Shown: in pieces, positions 10,906-23,048 of the stretch
How positions within the stretch are numbered: the stretch's first letter is position 1
Layout of the letters: every line of letters begins with the position of its first letter
Source of the DNA: Myotis daubentonii
Lineage: Eukaryota > Chordata > Mammalia > Chiroptera > Vespertilionidae
Length of the DNA stretch: 64,000 nucleotides
NCBI RefSeq assembly: GCF_963259705.1
Contig: NC_081840.1
Location: forward strand, 100,608,626-100,672,625
Direction of reading: 5' to 3'
Notes under the pieces: generated by a model
What the model was told of the DNA's origin: nothing
The model's input: only the letters and a program-made list of their open reading frames with translations
Database searches by the model: none
Program-made: the position numbers and the translations under genes

Positions 10906-11839
10906 AAAAAAAGTTTACTATATCCAAGTTTCTATCTATTTATCTTTTTATTTCCTGTTCTTTTTGCCTATGGATCTTCATGCATTTGGTGAATGGCTGG
11001 TCTTAATGATTAAGATTCATAGTGGATTTATTCACTGTGCTTTATCATTTAAAAGTACTAATCTTTGTGATTCTTAATGCTTTTAGCCTGAATTGAACTT
11101 GTCTGCTATCAAGATCCCTATTCCTGATCTTTGCATATCTTTGAAAAGCTTTTCTTTTTTTAACTTTTGTGAATCATTTTTAGATGTCTCTTTTATATAT
11201 AATATTTAGTTGGGTTTTGAGGTTTTGATTTGTGCTTCAGTCTGAGCACCTTTTACTTTCAATAAATGAGTATAGTTGATTTACATTTGTTGAAATTGTG
11301 ATATGATAGATATGTTTGGTGCTTGTTCTGTCATTTTATTTTTGTTTTATTTTACTATTTTGTTTTGTATGGATGTCTTAAAATATTTCATAATTTATTA
11401 TTTGTAATTTTTTAATATTCAATCTCTGTCCTTAGATAATATCTACTGATTCCCTACATTGAAAAATAGTAAAATATATTTCCACTTTAAATAAACTTCA
11501 GCTTAATTTTCAAAATAAAAATACTATAGAAGTAATAAATATATATGTGAGAACAAATATATAGAAATTTGAACACAATTAACAATAGCTGCTTTAAGGA
11601 CTAAAGCACTTCTGTGAATGAGTTGCAAGCAGAATTAATCACATTTATTTTTTCATGGAACCCAATTTTTTGCCAGGAAAAAAACAAACAAACCACAAAA
11701 AACGATTGATGGGCACACTCTGGTTACTCAGACTTGATTATCTGGCAAGTAGACATTATCTCAAAAATAAATCTCTTTCATTTCAAAGACAATAAATGTG
11801 TTTGAAATGACATGTTTACTGACATGTTAGATGTACAAG
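10906..11839. other. Intron sequence without a recognised element
   Basis: Strongly AT-rich with long T-rich blocks around 11100-11460. It may hold very old LINE debris, but nothing could be assigned. Confidence 0.4.
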
Positions 11840-13035
11840 GTAGATTCAGGAATAAAAGTAGCACTCAAGATCTAATTGTGAGCATTCACTGGATACTGGA
11901 GTGCCGCAAAGAATTTCAGAAAAAGGTTAGTCTTATGTTTTGTAGACTACAGTAAAGTCTTTGTGACCATCATGAAAACTTCTGGGCTGCTCTGAAAGCA
12001 ATGGGCGTGCCTCAGCACTTGACTGTCCTAATGTGTAACCTGTACTATGGACAGGAAGTTGCTGTCACAGAATATGGAAACAGAATGGTTTCCTATAGGC
12101 AAAGGTGTCAGGCCAGGGAGCATTTCATTTCCCTATTTGTTTAATTTATACATACAACATATCATACAAAGAACTGGGCTAGATTCAGAGGAAGGAGTGA
12201 AAATTGATGAAAGAAATATCAATGACTTAAGATATCAGTAACCTAAGATATGCAGATGACACCATCTTACTGGTGGAAAGTAGCAATGACTTGAAACTTC
12301 TGATGAAAGTCAAAGAAGAAAATGCCAAAGCAGAACTGCATTTGAATATTAAAAAGACAAAAATCGTGACTATAGAAGAAATATACACCTTTAACCTAGA
12401 CAATGAAGAAATTGATATTGTTAAAGATTTTGCTTACCTTGGTTCAGTCATCAATTCCAATGGAGACTGCAGCCAAGAAATGAAAAGAAGGCTGAGACTA
12501 GGAAGGGCAGCAAATGAAGAATTAGGAAAGATCACGAAGAGCAAGGATATGTCATTAGAGACCAAGATTTAAGGTCATCTACACCCTCGTATTTCCAAAT
12601 ACTATGTACTGATGTGAAAGTGGGACATAGTGAAGAAGGCTGAGAGGAAAAAAGTGATTCACTTGAAACATGGTGTTGAAGGAGAGCTCTAAGCATACCC
12701 TGGACCACCAGAGGGAAGAACAAGTAGATCCTAGAGCAAATTAAGCCTGAGACATTGCTGGATGCAAAAATCACAAAACTAAAACTGTCCTGCTTCGAGC
12801 ACATCATGAGAAGACAGGGTTCTTTGGAAAAGACAACAATGCTGGAAAAGGTAGAAGACCACAGGTAAGGGGAAGACAAAATATGAGATGCACTGACTCC
12901 ATAAAAGAAGCCATAGGCATGAGTATACATGAGCTGAACAAGGCTGTTGTGGACAGGACATGATGGGTATCACTCATTCATCTTTGGTGGCTAGGAGTCG
13001 GAGCTGACTCAATGGCACATAACACACATTTGTTG
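11840..13035 (+). mobile_element. RTE-clade LINE fragment, reverse transcriptase and 3' end
   Basis: Several broken frames resemble RTE/BovB-type reverse transcriptase: GKGVRPGSISFPYLFNLYIQ (~12080), DLRYQ then YADDT in a shifted frame (~12240), LNIKKTKIV (~12340), and FAYLGSVINSNGDCSQEMKR (~12430-12490). The 3' end has the RTE-like motif TAGGAGTCGGAGCTGACTCA near 12990. Multiple frameshifts show an inactive, old copy. The clade call comes from motif order, not a database search. Confidence 0.7.
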
Positions 13036-14439
13036 ACAATAAAAAATTAAAATTTCAAAAAGAAAGATTTTGGAAAACTTGGCATATCTGCTTCTGTGAA
13101 GTTGTCCATTTTCCATTACTTACGACTATTCTGATTTGTGATTCTTTGATATAATAAAATAAAGTGTCAACATTTGAAATCAGTAAACTTAAACCAGTAT
13201 TTTCCAAATGACCTATAAGATGCTATAAAATTATGCACGGGTAAAGATTCATTTAAAGTGCAACACAGACCCATGAATTTTCATGGTTTTTCAGTATTCA
13301 TTGAAACTAACATTTGTGGAGTTTCAGTGCAACAGAAAAAAATATGCACAATAATCTGAGAAGGCTATTAAAATATTCTTCCCTTTTTCAACTTTATCTG
13401 TGTAAAGAAAGATTTTCTTCATATACTTCAACCAAAATAATGTCACAGCAAACTGACTACCAGCAGATATGATAATCTAGCTATATTCCATTAAGCCAGA
13501 TATTAAAGATTTGTGAAAATGTAAAACAATATAATGCTTCTCATGGAAATTTTTTTTTGTATTGGAAAATACAGGGGGTTTTCTTCATAAAGATGTTATT
13601 CATGTTAACAGGTAACAGGTCATTAGCTTTAAAAGTTAATAAATATTCTTAAATTTTGTTTTAATTTCTCACAGTAAATAACAATAAACTATCTAAACGT
13701 AAGTTATTTGCAGTAATTAATGACTTTTAAGAGTTTAAAAGGTCCCTCAGATCAAAATATATGAGGACCACTAATATACTGGAAATGCAAAGACTATTTT
13801 TTCCACTCTATGTAAATTTGATGCTAAAATGGATGATATTCTTAGAAAAATATAAATCAACAAAAGTATTCCCCCAAAAAGTAGAAAATCTATAAGACTA
13901 TCACAGTTAAAACAACAATAAAAACCAAGTGGCCAAAGAATTATTTTTACTAAATACAGTCAAAAGAGAAAAATAAAGACCCAATTTACAAGTGATTTGT
14001 ACTGAAGAACAGTTTAAGGAACAGACAGTTGCAGTATTTGTAACGCTATTTTCAAGCACTAAAAACTTCCAATACTAATATTGGACAAAGAAAGTTCAAT
14101 ATAAACAGAGATTTGATTGCTCATCCACATAGATTTGAAAGCTCAACTACATGTAGATTTTAAACCTTTCTTAAACAACAGACTGATCTCATTTGGACTA
14201 TAAAATCATAGCATTTTACAAATTTTTAAAAACTGGAGAAAATGCAACTTAGTTTACAAAGACATCAACCAAACAAGCAAACAACTCAAGAGAAAAACTA
14301 AGGTAAGAACTGACAATTCAACAATAAAAATACAAATGACTTATGACACTCTTCCCCCCACCCACACACACACAAAGACAAATAAAGAATACCATTTTCT
14401 CTCTAATCTCTTTAAGCAAAGATCAAAGAATTTGACAAC
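13036..14439. other. Intron sequence without a recognised element
   Basis: About 1.4 kb of AT-rich DNA with a short CA-rich patch near 14355. No exon, MITE ends or SINE boxes were seen. Confidence 0.45.
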
Positions 14440-14862
14440 ATATTAAACTGTAAAGGTGTGGAGAAATCCACTGCTACTGAGAGGTATGGACTGATTCAAT
14501 GATTTAGAGAATAATTTGGAACACTATGAAGATGACCATTGAATATGGCCTAGCGATTCCACTTTTATAAAATTTACTAGTAGCCCAGTGCACGAAATCC
14601 GTGCACATTAAAAGGGAACTAATTAGCGGAAATATTTTAATATTGCTATTTGCCCTTTCTCTATAATAGAAGTGTGCGAGATGAAAGGAAATTAGTAAAT
14701 GTATATGAAAATAATATATAAATTTAATAATAAATAAACAGTAACAAAAGGATATAACAACAGAGGCATGATATAAAAATGACAAAAACATGATATGAAA
14801 ACAACAAAAACATGATATAAAAAGAACAGTGATGCAAACAATGACTGATAAAGTGATTAAAC

Positions 14863-16380
14863 TTATTCTAATATCTCCCTGTACACCACATGAAGAGTGA
14901 AAACACTTTCAGAGTGCTTGACTAATTTCCCTTGTGATGAAGTATGTAGAACTTTAACTTTAACGTCACATTCTCTTTGAACTCGAGAGAAAGCAACATG
15001 TAACTGACCATGTGCAAAAACGGGTTCAGGTAGGAATATGCCTACTCTGTCTAGAGTTTGTCCTTGTGATTTATTAATAGTCATCACAAATGCTGGCATC
15101 ACGGGAAACTGTCATTGAATCAATTTAAATGGGAGGCCAGTGTCAGATGGGGACAAATCAATTTTTGGAATCAGAACAACCTCTCCCTCTGCAGATCCTG
15201 TTAATACTTCAGCTTCGATAATATTAGGTCATAATCTTTTGATAATAAATCTGGTACCATTACAAGGACCCCATTTACTATTAAGATTTCTCAAGAGCAT
15301 GATGATTGCACCCACTTTCAATTTTAATTTATGACACAGCATTCCCGAAGGAGTAATACGATTAAAAAATTTGATGGGAAAATTTTCTTTTTCAGCATCA
15401 TCTGTGGAATCAATGGAATCATCACTCAAATATGTGCAAAAATCTCCATCAAGTATATCCAAAATTTCTTCATTTTATTTTTGAATGTGATCATTTTTTG
15501 GACAAAGGATTGCACGTATAGGTATATTTTTAATATTATCTATAGACATAGTATTTCCAAAGGTAGCTTTAATAATAGATGCATTACAAATCATTTCACA
15601 GGGGATTTCAGTAATATCCATTCCTAAATGAAAACTGCTATCAAGTTTGCCATCTCCAAGTTTTACTAACAATTCACTATAAGCAAAATCCTCTGATCTC
15701 CTATTTGTTGTAAGAGACAACTTTCTGAAACATCCCCAAACACTGCAGTACTTTAAACTCGTTTGTACTATGGCCGATCGCATAGCATGAAGTACAATAC
15801 TGAGACATTGTCGAAAATCCCCTCCAAGAAGGAGAACTTTCCCACCAAATACAACATTCAAATTTCTCTTAGTAATCTGTCTATGGCATTTATAGCATGA
15901 CTGGATGCCATGGTACATTCATCAATAATGAGAAGTTGGGCCTTTTTAACAGTTTTAGCAACTTCACTATTTATATCGAGTCTAGAAATTGAAGTTTCAT
16001 TTAGTGCAGTGGTTCTCAACCTTCCTAATGCCAGGACCCTTTGATACAGTTCCTCATGTTGTGGTGACCCCCAATTTCATTGTTACAAATTGAACATAAT
16101 TAAAGCCTAGTGATTAATCACAAAAACAATATATGTAATTATATATGTGTTTTCTGATGGTCTTAGGCGACCCCTGTGAAAGGGTCATTCAACCCCAAAG
16201 GGGTCGTGACCCACAGGTTGAGAACCGCTGATTTAGTGGAATGGGTAATTTATATTGGGAATGAAAGGTGCTTCCACTGAGAAGTAAAATTGCAGCAATT
16301 CCTGTAGATGCTGTGGGTAAAACAGTACTACCATGACCTCTAATATAATGTATTAAAACTTTATAAAGATATGCCTCCAC
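14863..16380 (-). pseudogene. Helitron (Pif1-like) helicase, C-terminal part, broken
   Basis: Read on the minus strand, four pieces follow in order. AYLYKVLIHYIRGHGSTVL and PTASTGIAAILLLSGSTFH lie just after the Walker A loop (16380-16240). VVFGGKVLLLGGDFRQCL is the Walker B and downstream region (~15830). FFNRITPSGMLCHKLKLKVG AIIMLLRN is at ~15300, and the final MTINKSQGQTLDRVG ... HVAFSRVQ motif region is at ~15060-14980. Frameshifts lie near 15470 and 15100-15230, and the SPIN copy splits the first from the second piece. The frame begins exactly where Walker A (GKT) should be, so it cannot hydrolyse ATP. Pif1-type helicases unwind the donor strand during rolling-circle transposition. Confidence 0.85.
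16007..16230 (-). mobile_element. SPIN hAT MITE inside the Helitron helicase
   Basis: The ends are CAGTGGTTCTCAACCTTCCT and AGGTTGAGAACCGCTG, inverted hAT-type termini. A perfect 8-bp target-site duplication ATTTAGTG lies at 15999-16006 and 16231-16238. It is 224 bp, with an internal deletion relative to the 311-bp copy at 31456. SPIN elements are known for horizontal transfer among tetrapods. Strand is set relative to the copy at 31456. Confidence 0.95.
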
Positions 16381-16680
16381 GCTCCAAGGGCCGGTTCCTG
16401 CCTCAAACCTCGCCCTCCCAGGAAACAGCTCGGGGAGGGCGCAGCCCTTGGCAAGGCGACCCAGGACTCAGTGCCTCTATGCTCCGAAAGCCGGTTTCTG
16501 CCTCAAACCTTGCCCTTACTGGAAATAGCTCAGGAAGGGCACAGCTGTGGCTAAGAGGACCCAGGACTCAATGCATCCATACCCCAAGGGCGGGATCCTG
16601 CCTGAAACCTCGCCGCCCTTGCGGGAAACAGCTCAGGAGGGTGCAGCCGTTTCTAAGACAACCCCTGCAGGACTGACTTC
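16375..16680 (-). repeat. GC-rich tandem repeat, three units of about 100 bp
   Basis: Three diverged units share CCTGCCTCAAACCTCGCC, GGAAACAGCTC and GACCCAGGACTCA. They form the 5' part of the Helitron 14577-16738, between its 5' terminus and the truncated helicase. GC content is far above that of the surroundings. Confidence 0.8.
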
Positions 16681-17434
16681 CTTCCGGCTGGTCGAGCCTT
16701 GGTCGCGATGTTACACACAAGGTTTTTATAAAATAAGATTCTATAGGCCTGTTTATATACTTACAAAATAAACTATGCAAGACACTAGGTATAATTTTGT
16801 TTGTAATAGCAACAAAATGTAAACATCATAAATGTCTACCAATAGATAGGCATATTTACATACTTGCAAATAATGAATAGTTCAATGAACTGTGATATAG
16901 CCATACAATATGTAACTATGCAGCAGTCACAAACAATGTGGCAGCTCTGCATGCAAAGAAATGAAACCATGTCCAAGATAAACTGTCAAAAGATTGTACT
17001 TAAAAATTAATCTATGCACATACAAATATATATTTATTTTCTCTGAAGGAAAATAGTACATCTCATTAGATTTAGCTTGTTGCCTCTGGGGAGAGGAACT
17101 GATGGCTGGGTGACTGACTTTTGATTAAATATTGTGCATACCTTTGTTTTTTTGTCATGTGCATTTATTACTTACTAAAAAAATTTTAATAAAGCTAATC
17201 CTTGCTCAGAATCCTGTGCCTTTTCACGTCTAATTTAATTTCACCTTAATATGTCAAGACAAAGAAAAAATTTCATACATTTCATGACAATAATACATAC
17301 ATTATATTAGAAAATATATTATTTGAAATTCTTATAGACTTTTTAAACATTTCTACTAGCATATAATTAAATTCATGTTTTCTTTATTTCAATCAGATGA
17401 AACATATCAGAACATTTATTATGTGTGTACTTAC

Positions 17435-17496
17435 CGAACCTTTTTTCCATTTTCAGTAATTTTTGTTACATTTAATAATCCATATTTCTCTTGACC
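17435..17496 (-). CDS. ARHGAP12: ARHGAP12 exon, first strand of the PH domain
   Basis: This 62-nt exon reads GQEKYGLLNVTKITENGKKV plus the first two bases of an Arg codon. It begins the pleckstrin-homology domain, which in this family contributes to membrane binding. The acceptor is GTTCCATAG and the donor is GTAAGTAC. The two left-over bases (CG) join the first A of the next exon at 7975 to make CGA (Arg), an exact phase match. A decayed piggyBac element starts only 141 bp upstream of the acceptor. Confidence 0.94.
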
Positions 17497-18111
17497 CTAT
17501 GGAACAAAGTAATATATATATCATTCATATAGACAATGACGTCCAAACCTTTACATATGACTGGATCAAAATGATGATACTCTAAAAATTAGCTTAAAAG
17601 AAATGATTAGTTTGTATGTATTGTGTTTAGTTCTTTTTAACACCTTGCTGACCAGTCACAAGTATACTTGTGTTTTCGTGTCCAAACATTGTGGACCCGT
17701 CAGAAGTTAACTCAGGTCTTTTTCTCAACTCATTAGTATTTTCAGAGATGTGACAAAAAATATATCTAATTCTTTAAAATACATCGAATTCTTTTTAAAA
17801 TACCACATTGCAGCAGAGAAGACCATTTAAGTAAATTATGTGCAGATACTTCATCTGTCAGACTTCGGTAGTCAGCTGGAAGATAGTACTTTGTCAGAAG
17901 ATAGTAATGAGTCTGACATTAGACTATCATGAAGGCAAGAGAGAAATGTGATAGTATCTGACAGTGTTAAGTGATTCTGAAGAAGAATGAGCAGAAAAAG
18001 ATATTTTACCAGCCCTGGAGGATTTTATAAATGTTTCAGATGTAACTGTTCAATCTGAAAACCCACAAAATATAAGTAAGCTTTTTTAAAAAAAAATTTT
18101 TTGTTGTAGTT

Positions 18112-18352
18112 AATCCTCACCTGAGGATATTTTTCCATTGATTTTTAGAGAGAGCAGGAGGGAGGGAGAGAGACAAAGAGAGAGAAACATCAACGTAAGA
18201 GAGACACATCAATTGGCTGCCTCCTGCACATGCCCCAATCAGGGTCAGGGATCGAGCCTGCAACCAAGGTGCATGTCCTTGACTGGAATCAAACCCAGGA
18301 GCCTTTAGTCCATGGGCCAACACTCAATCCACTGAGCCAAACTGGCTAGGTC
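18112..18352 (-). mobile_element. Older VES-type SINE inside piggyBac
   Basis: Minus-strand SINE with the tail ATATCCTCAGGTGAGGATTA, a short hairpin that the younger VES copies lack. The tRNA-like head is at the right end (GGACCTAGCCAGTTTGGCTC on minus). The same tail type occurs in the copies at 29738 and 51911. Confidence 0.88.
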
Positions 18353-18600
18353 CCAATTTATTTTTTGATTTCACTACTTCTCAAATCAATTTATACCATC
18401 AACAAATGGAAAAATACCACAAAACCTCTGCTAAAGCTTCACCATAGACAGATGTTACATATATTGATAGATACTAGTATAAAGAAGTTTCTTGGTTTAA
18501 TTATATTGATGGAACTAAAAAAGAAGTCAGAATAAAAAAATTACTGGTCAACCAATCCCTTACTTGAATCACCCATCTTTCTTCCTCCCTTACTTGAATC

Positions 18601-18729
18601 ACCTTCCTTCCTTCCTTCCTTCCTTCCTTCCTTCCTTCCTTCCTTCCTTCCTTCCTTCCTTCCTTCCTTCCTTCCTTCCTCCCTCCCTCCCTCCCTCCCT
18701 CCCTCTCCCTCTTTCACTTTCTCTCTTTT

Positions 18730-18811
<82 letters not shown>

Positions 18812-18820
18812 TTTCTTTCG
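18601..18820. repeat. Long tetranucleotide microsatellite
   Basis: A run of CCTT units (18601-18680) passes into CCCT (18680-18705) and then CTTT (18730-18819). It lies next to the CT-rich tail of the minus-strand VES SINE at 18842, from which such runs commonly grow. About 220 bp; likely length-polymorphic. Confidence 0.97.
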
Positions 18821-18841
18821 AGAAATATTCTATGTTCTTTT

Positions 18842-19049
18842 TATTTTTAATTGATTTCAGAGAGGAAGGGAGAGGGAGAGAGAGTTAGAAACGTCAATGA
18901 TGAGAGAAAATCACTGATTGGCTGCCTACTGCACGCCCCCTACTGGGGATTAAGCCCGAAACCCAGGCATGTGCCCTTGACTGGAATTGAACCTGGGACC
19001 CTTCAGTCTGCAGGCCAACACTCTATCCACTGAGCCAAACCGGTTAGGG
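18842..19049 (-). mobile_element. VES SINE
   Basis: Minus-strand copy, head at the right (CCTAACCGGTTTGGCTCAGT on minus). B box GGTTCAATTCC has one change. Its CT-rich tail faces the microsatellite. Confidence 0.92.
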
Positions 19050-19375
19050 TGAATTACCCGTATTTCTAAAAACTATGACTGGATAGAGGTTCAAGCAAAT
19101 ACATTCTGTTATCTGAATGACAATTCACAAATAACATGTAACACAGACAATCTTTACAAAGTTAGACCTCTTTTGGATCACTTTATTTAGAAATTTAAAT
19201 CTTTATATATACCAAAACAGCAGTTATCACTAGAAACAATGATTCTATGGAGAGGACGCATCAGATTCAAGACATATAATCCAACAAAAATAATAAAACA
19301 TGGAATTTTAGTAAGAATGCTTTGTGAAAGTAAAGAGTGGTTATATTTGTAACTTCAAGATATATAATACAGAGG

Positions 19376-19549
19376 GTGGGTGGATGAGAAAAGATCAACC
19401 AAAGAACTTGTACGTATATATGCATAACCCATGGACACAGATAATAGGGTGGTAAAGGCCCGGGATGGGGGGTGGGAGCAGGCTAGAAGATGTAAAAGGG
19501 GGGAAATAGGAGACATATGTAATCCTTTCAACAATAAAGATTTTTTAAA
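19376..19549 (+). mobile_element. 5'-truncated L1/HAL1 3' tail inside piggyBac
   Basis: Only the last ~170 bp of the L1/HAL1-type 3' UTR (GGTGGGAGCAGG, then CAACAATAAAGATTTTTTAA). Target-site duplication AAGATATATAATAYAG occurs at about 19358-19373 and 19550-19565. The piggyBac reading frame continues on both sides. Confidence 0.85.
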
Positions 19550-19806
19550 AAGATATATAATATAGGGAAAGGCAAAAAGTTACAACGGACTATATTATCC
19601 ATCTTATAGCCTTTTTTGGTTCTTGGCATCATATTTACCAAGATAATTAGTACAACAGCATATCTACAGCTGAGCTATTATTGAAGAATAAAACACTGGT
19701 CTGTGAACAATAAGGGAAACAGTAGGTTGCCAAAACTACTAAAAGAAAAGCAGCCAGCTACACAGGCAAGTTCTGCCTCGAAATAGCCAGTCCAGCAAGG
19801 TGTTAA

Positions 19807-21345
19807 AAATATAACTTTTTTTTTTCTTGCTTAAAATATTACAAAGAGTAGTACATTTGTCTCCTTTTTTCCCCCTTGACCTTCCCCCAGCCTCCCCTAC
19901 CCGCCGCCCTTGCCCCCTCCCCCCCCCCCCCGCCCGCCGCCAGTGCTTGTGTCCATTGGTTATGCTCATATGCATGCATACAAGTCCTTTGGTTGATCTC
20001 TTACCCACGCCACCCCTCCCCCAATCCTCCCCAGCCTTCCTACTGTAGTTTGACAATCTGTTTACTGCTGCTCTGCCTCTGTATCTATTTTTGTTCATTA
20101 GTTTATAATGGTCTTTATTATCCATAAATGAGTGAGATCATGTGGTATTTATCTTTCTCTGACTGGCTTATTTCACTTAGCATAATGCTCTCCAGTTCCA
20201 TCCATGCTGTTGCAAATGGTAAGAATTCCTTCTTTTTTATAGCAGCATAGTATTCCATTGTGTAGATGTACGACAGTTTTCTAATCCATTCATCTACTGA
20301 TGGGCACTTAGGCTGTTTCCAGATCTTAGCTATGGTGAATTGTGCTGCTATGAACATAGGGGTGCATATATCCTTTCTGATTGGTGTTTCTGGTTTCCTG
20401 GGATATACTCCTGTAAGTGGGATCAGTGGGTCAAATGGGAGTTCCATTTTTAACTTTTTGAGGAAGCTCCATACTGTCTTCCATAGTGGCTGCACCAGTC
20501 TGCATTCCCACCAGCAGTGCACAAGTGTTCCTTTTTCTCCGCATCCTCTCCAGCACTTGTCGTTTGTTGATTTGTTGATGATAGCCATTTTGACAGGTGT
20601 GAGATGTTACCTCATTGTTGTTTTGATTTGCATTTCTCGGATGATTAGTGATTTTGAGCATGTTTTCATGTCTCTTGGCTTCTGAATGTCTTCTTTTGAA
20701 AAGTGTCTATCTAGGTCCTTTGCCCATTTTTTGATTGGATTGTTTATCTTCCTTTTGTTAAGTTGTATGAGTTCCCTATAAATGTTAGAGATTAAACCCT
20801 TATCGGTGATAACATTGGCAAATATGTTCTCCCATGCAGTGGGCTTTCTTGTTTTCTGGATGGTTTCTTTTGCTGTGCAGAAGCTTTTTATTTTGATGTA
20901 GTCCCGTTTGTTTATTTTCTCTTTAGTTTCCAATGCCCTCGGAGATGTACTGGTGAAGAAACTGCTTCGGCATATGTCTGAGATTTTGTTGCCTTTGGAT
21001 TCTTCTAGTATTTTTATGGTTTCCCGTCTTACATTTAAGTCCTTTATCCATTTTGAGTTTATTTTTGTGTATGGTGTAAGTTGGTGGTCTAGTTTCATTT
21101 TTTGCATGTATCTGTCCAATTTTCCCAGCATCATTTATTGAAAAGACTGTCTTGACTCTATTGTATGTTCTTGCCTCCTTTGTCAAATATTAATTGAGCA
21201 TATTGGTTCAGGTCGATTTCTGGGTTCTCTATTCTATTCCATTGATCTAGATGTCTGTTCTTGTGACAGTACCAGGCAGTTTTGAGAACAGTGGCTTTGT
21301 AATACAGCTTGATATCTGGTATTGTTATTTTCATTAATTCTATAA
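19807..21345 (-). mobile_element. 5'-truncated L1, minus strand
   Basis: Poly(T) at 19818-19828, then a G-rich 3' UTR (seen as C-rich on plus) and long pieces of ORF2 C-terminus. One piece is [20 protein letters not shown] with [11 protein letters not shown] (20588-20118), the other the region upstream with IANKIS-like and [16 protein letters not shown] motifs (21134-20607). One frameshift separates the two. It is better preserved than the L1s at 8.6 and 47.6 kb. Confidence 0.88.
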
Positions 21346-22808
21346 TTTAAAACTTCCTCTTCTCAAGTCATAGAAGCCCTATAAAGTATTTTGCTATCAA
21401 ATTAGATTTCCATATAAATGCTACAAGTCAGAACTGGAAAAATTATTTGTGACTTTCTGTTCCAAGAAAGTGATACAATGTTATGATAAAATACCACAAA
21501 AATGAATTATTCTGCTGTTACTTTACAACAATATAGTCTGAAAATTATCTAAGATACTAACCCACTTTGTCAAAATGTAAAAATATCTAGGTAGAACAAA
21601 TGCAGCCACTGTATTTAAACTACTCAAAAGTAATGGCAGTATGCATAGAATTAGCCTTAATGTGGCATAAAAAATTCAGTATGTGCTTCATTAAACATAT
21701 TATAAGATGGTAAATTGGGCCCTGGATAAACTAGATATATTAGTCAGTTGATGTCAAAAATAGTGACATAGCTTTAATCAACAAACCCTATGAAGGTAAA
21801 AGTCACTATGCTCAAGTTAAATGTTATTTTAAAATTACTTCAGGTAGAACTAAAGAGCACTTCCTCATTGCTTTAGCTTCCTATATTCAAATGAATTTAA
21901 TCAAAATGAATTGGTGCCTATGGTAACCATCAATTTTAGTAAGCACTGAATATACATGACAGAGCAGTCAATTTTGTTTTAGCTGAAACACATACACACA
22001 TACAAAATATTCCTAATTCAAAATTTATTTATATTTAACTGACACCTTAGCTATTTTCTCCATGTATTTTAATTACAAAAAATAAATATTTCTTGTATGG
22101 GAGATAAACACAATACAAAACATTTCCTCAATAATATTTAAAAGGTAATGTTTGAAAGTTTTGTCTGGTCTGATAAAAACTCACATCTATAAACTCACAT
22201 CTATGGCATACTGTTGCTGACCCACATTTTTTGTATACCGGGAAATTGAGAAACACTCATGAAGTTTTACTATAATTCTTTCAAAAAGCATAGGTTAGAT
22301 TGCCTTAGATATGCAAGTCTGATCTTTTCATAAAAGCTCTTTGTTGTGTCTCAACAAAAACATCAATTACACAGTTGTAAGTGTGTGCACAGGATGGTCA
22401 GTAAGAACATTCCTCAATTTAGTATCAGAAGTAGAGAAAAAAATTTCAATGATACAGGAACTAAGTAACACCATTAATCTGAGAAGATGGGTACTGGTTA
22501 TGTGAGCACAGAAACTGGAAAGATAGAATTAGGAATCAAGCCTATTAAAAAATGCCAAAATTGAAACTGTGCAGGGCAACAAAGCAGAGGCAGAAAGGAA
22601 ATACAGGTGTCAAAACACACAGAGATAGCCATAATGACAAACAGCCTATGCCTAAGGATGAGAAAGACACTCTATATCAGGGATTCTTACCTAAATCAAT
22701 GGATGGATTAAAACTGGTACAAAATTTGTGCATGTATATGCATCATTTAAGAAAAAGGTCTAAAACTTTCACAAAATTTTCACAGGGATCAAGACCCAAT
22801 TACTAATG
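21346..22808. other. ARHGAP12 intron, no recognised element
   Basis: AT-rich, apparently unique. A 15-bp imperfect direct repeat (AACTCACATCTAT) is at 22180-22205. Nothing else was recognised. Confidence 0.45.
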
Positions 22809-22816
22809 CTCTAAGT

Positions 22817-23020
22817 CAGGGGTCCTCAAACTACGGCCCGTGGGCCACATGCAAATACAAATGCTGTATTTGTTCCCGTTTTGTTTTTTTACTTCAAAAT
22901 AAGATATGTGCAGTGTGCCTAGGAATTTGTTCATAGTTTTTTTTTAAACTATAGTCCGGCCTTCCAACAGTCTGAGGGACAGTGAACTGGCCCCCTGTTT
23001 AAAAAGTTTGAGGACCCCTG
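22817..23020. mobile_element. hAT MITE with perfect 8-bp duplication
   Basis: 204 bp with inverted ends CAGGGGTCCTCAAACTACGG and AGTTTGAGGACCCCTG. The 8-bp duplication CTCTAAGT is at 22809-22816 and 23021-23028. The interior has AAATACAGCATTTGTATTTG-like palindromic sequence and the clause CAGTCTGAGGGACAGTGAAC. It is distinct from SPIN and from the MITE at 24732. Confidence 0.93.
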
Positions 23021-23048
23021 CTCTAAGTATTAAGCACTCTAACTTGAA

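Larger units (their letters stand above)
14577..16738 (-). mobile_element. HeliBat-type Helitron with partial helicase, internally deleted
   Basis: The 3' terminus is CTAG at 14577-14580 with the GCACGAAATCCGTGC palindrome beside it. The 5' terminus is TCTTATTTTATAAAAACC on the minus strand, ending at 16738. Between them are helicase remnants (14863-16375), a SPIN hAT insertion (16007-16230) and a GC-rich tandem repeat (16375-16680). The Rep endonuclease and the N-terminal helicase half are absent. The element is about 1.94 kb without the SPIN copy, against about 5.5 kb for autonomous HeliBat (from memory). Confidence 0.85.
14440..17210 (+). mobile_element. Old L1 3' region, split by a Helitron
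   Basis: L1 sequence 14440-14576 (GTGTGGAGAAATCCACTGCT, GCGATTCCACTTTTATAAA) continues at 16739 (AATAGCAACAAAATGTAAAC, then CTATGCAGCAGTCACAAACA and a 3' UTR to about 17200). The Helitron 14577-16738 lies exactly between A and T of the L1. Confidence 0.7.
17641..19806 (+). pseudogene. piggyBac transposase pseudogene with left end
   Basis: It starts after TTAA at 17637-17640 with CACCTTGCTGACCAGTCACA. An acidic Ser/Asp/Glu-rich N-terminus (SEDSNESD near 17900) is typical of piggyBac transposases. FLGLIILMGLKKKSEIKKYW is read around 18490-18545. Conserved core sequence SLYIPKQQLSL, WRGRIRFKTYNPTKIIKHGI and LVRML lies at 19180-19320, and HHIYQDNYYNSISTAELLL, holding a conserved Asp, at 19620-19680. 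The first catalytic Asp region is disrupted (SLETM in place of the usual LDE-type motif). Insertions: VES at 18112 and 18842, an L1/HAL1 tail at 19376, and a microsatellite at 18601. The right end was lost to the L1 at 19807. Confidence 0.82.
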
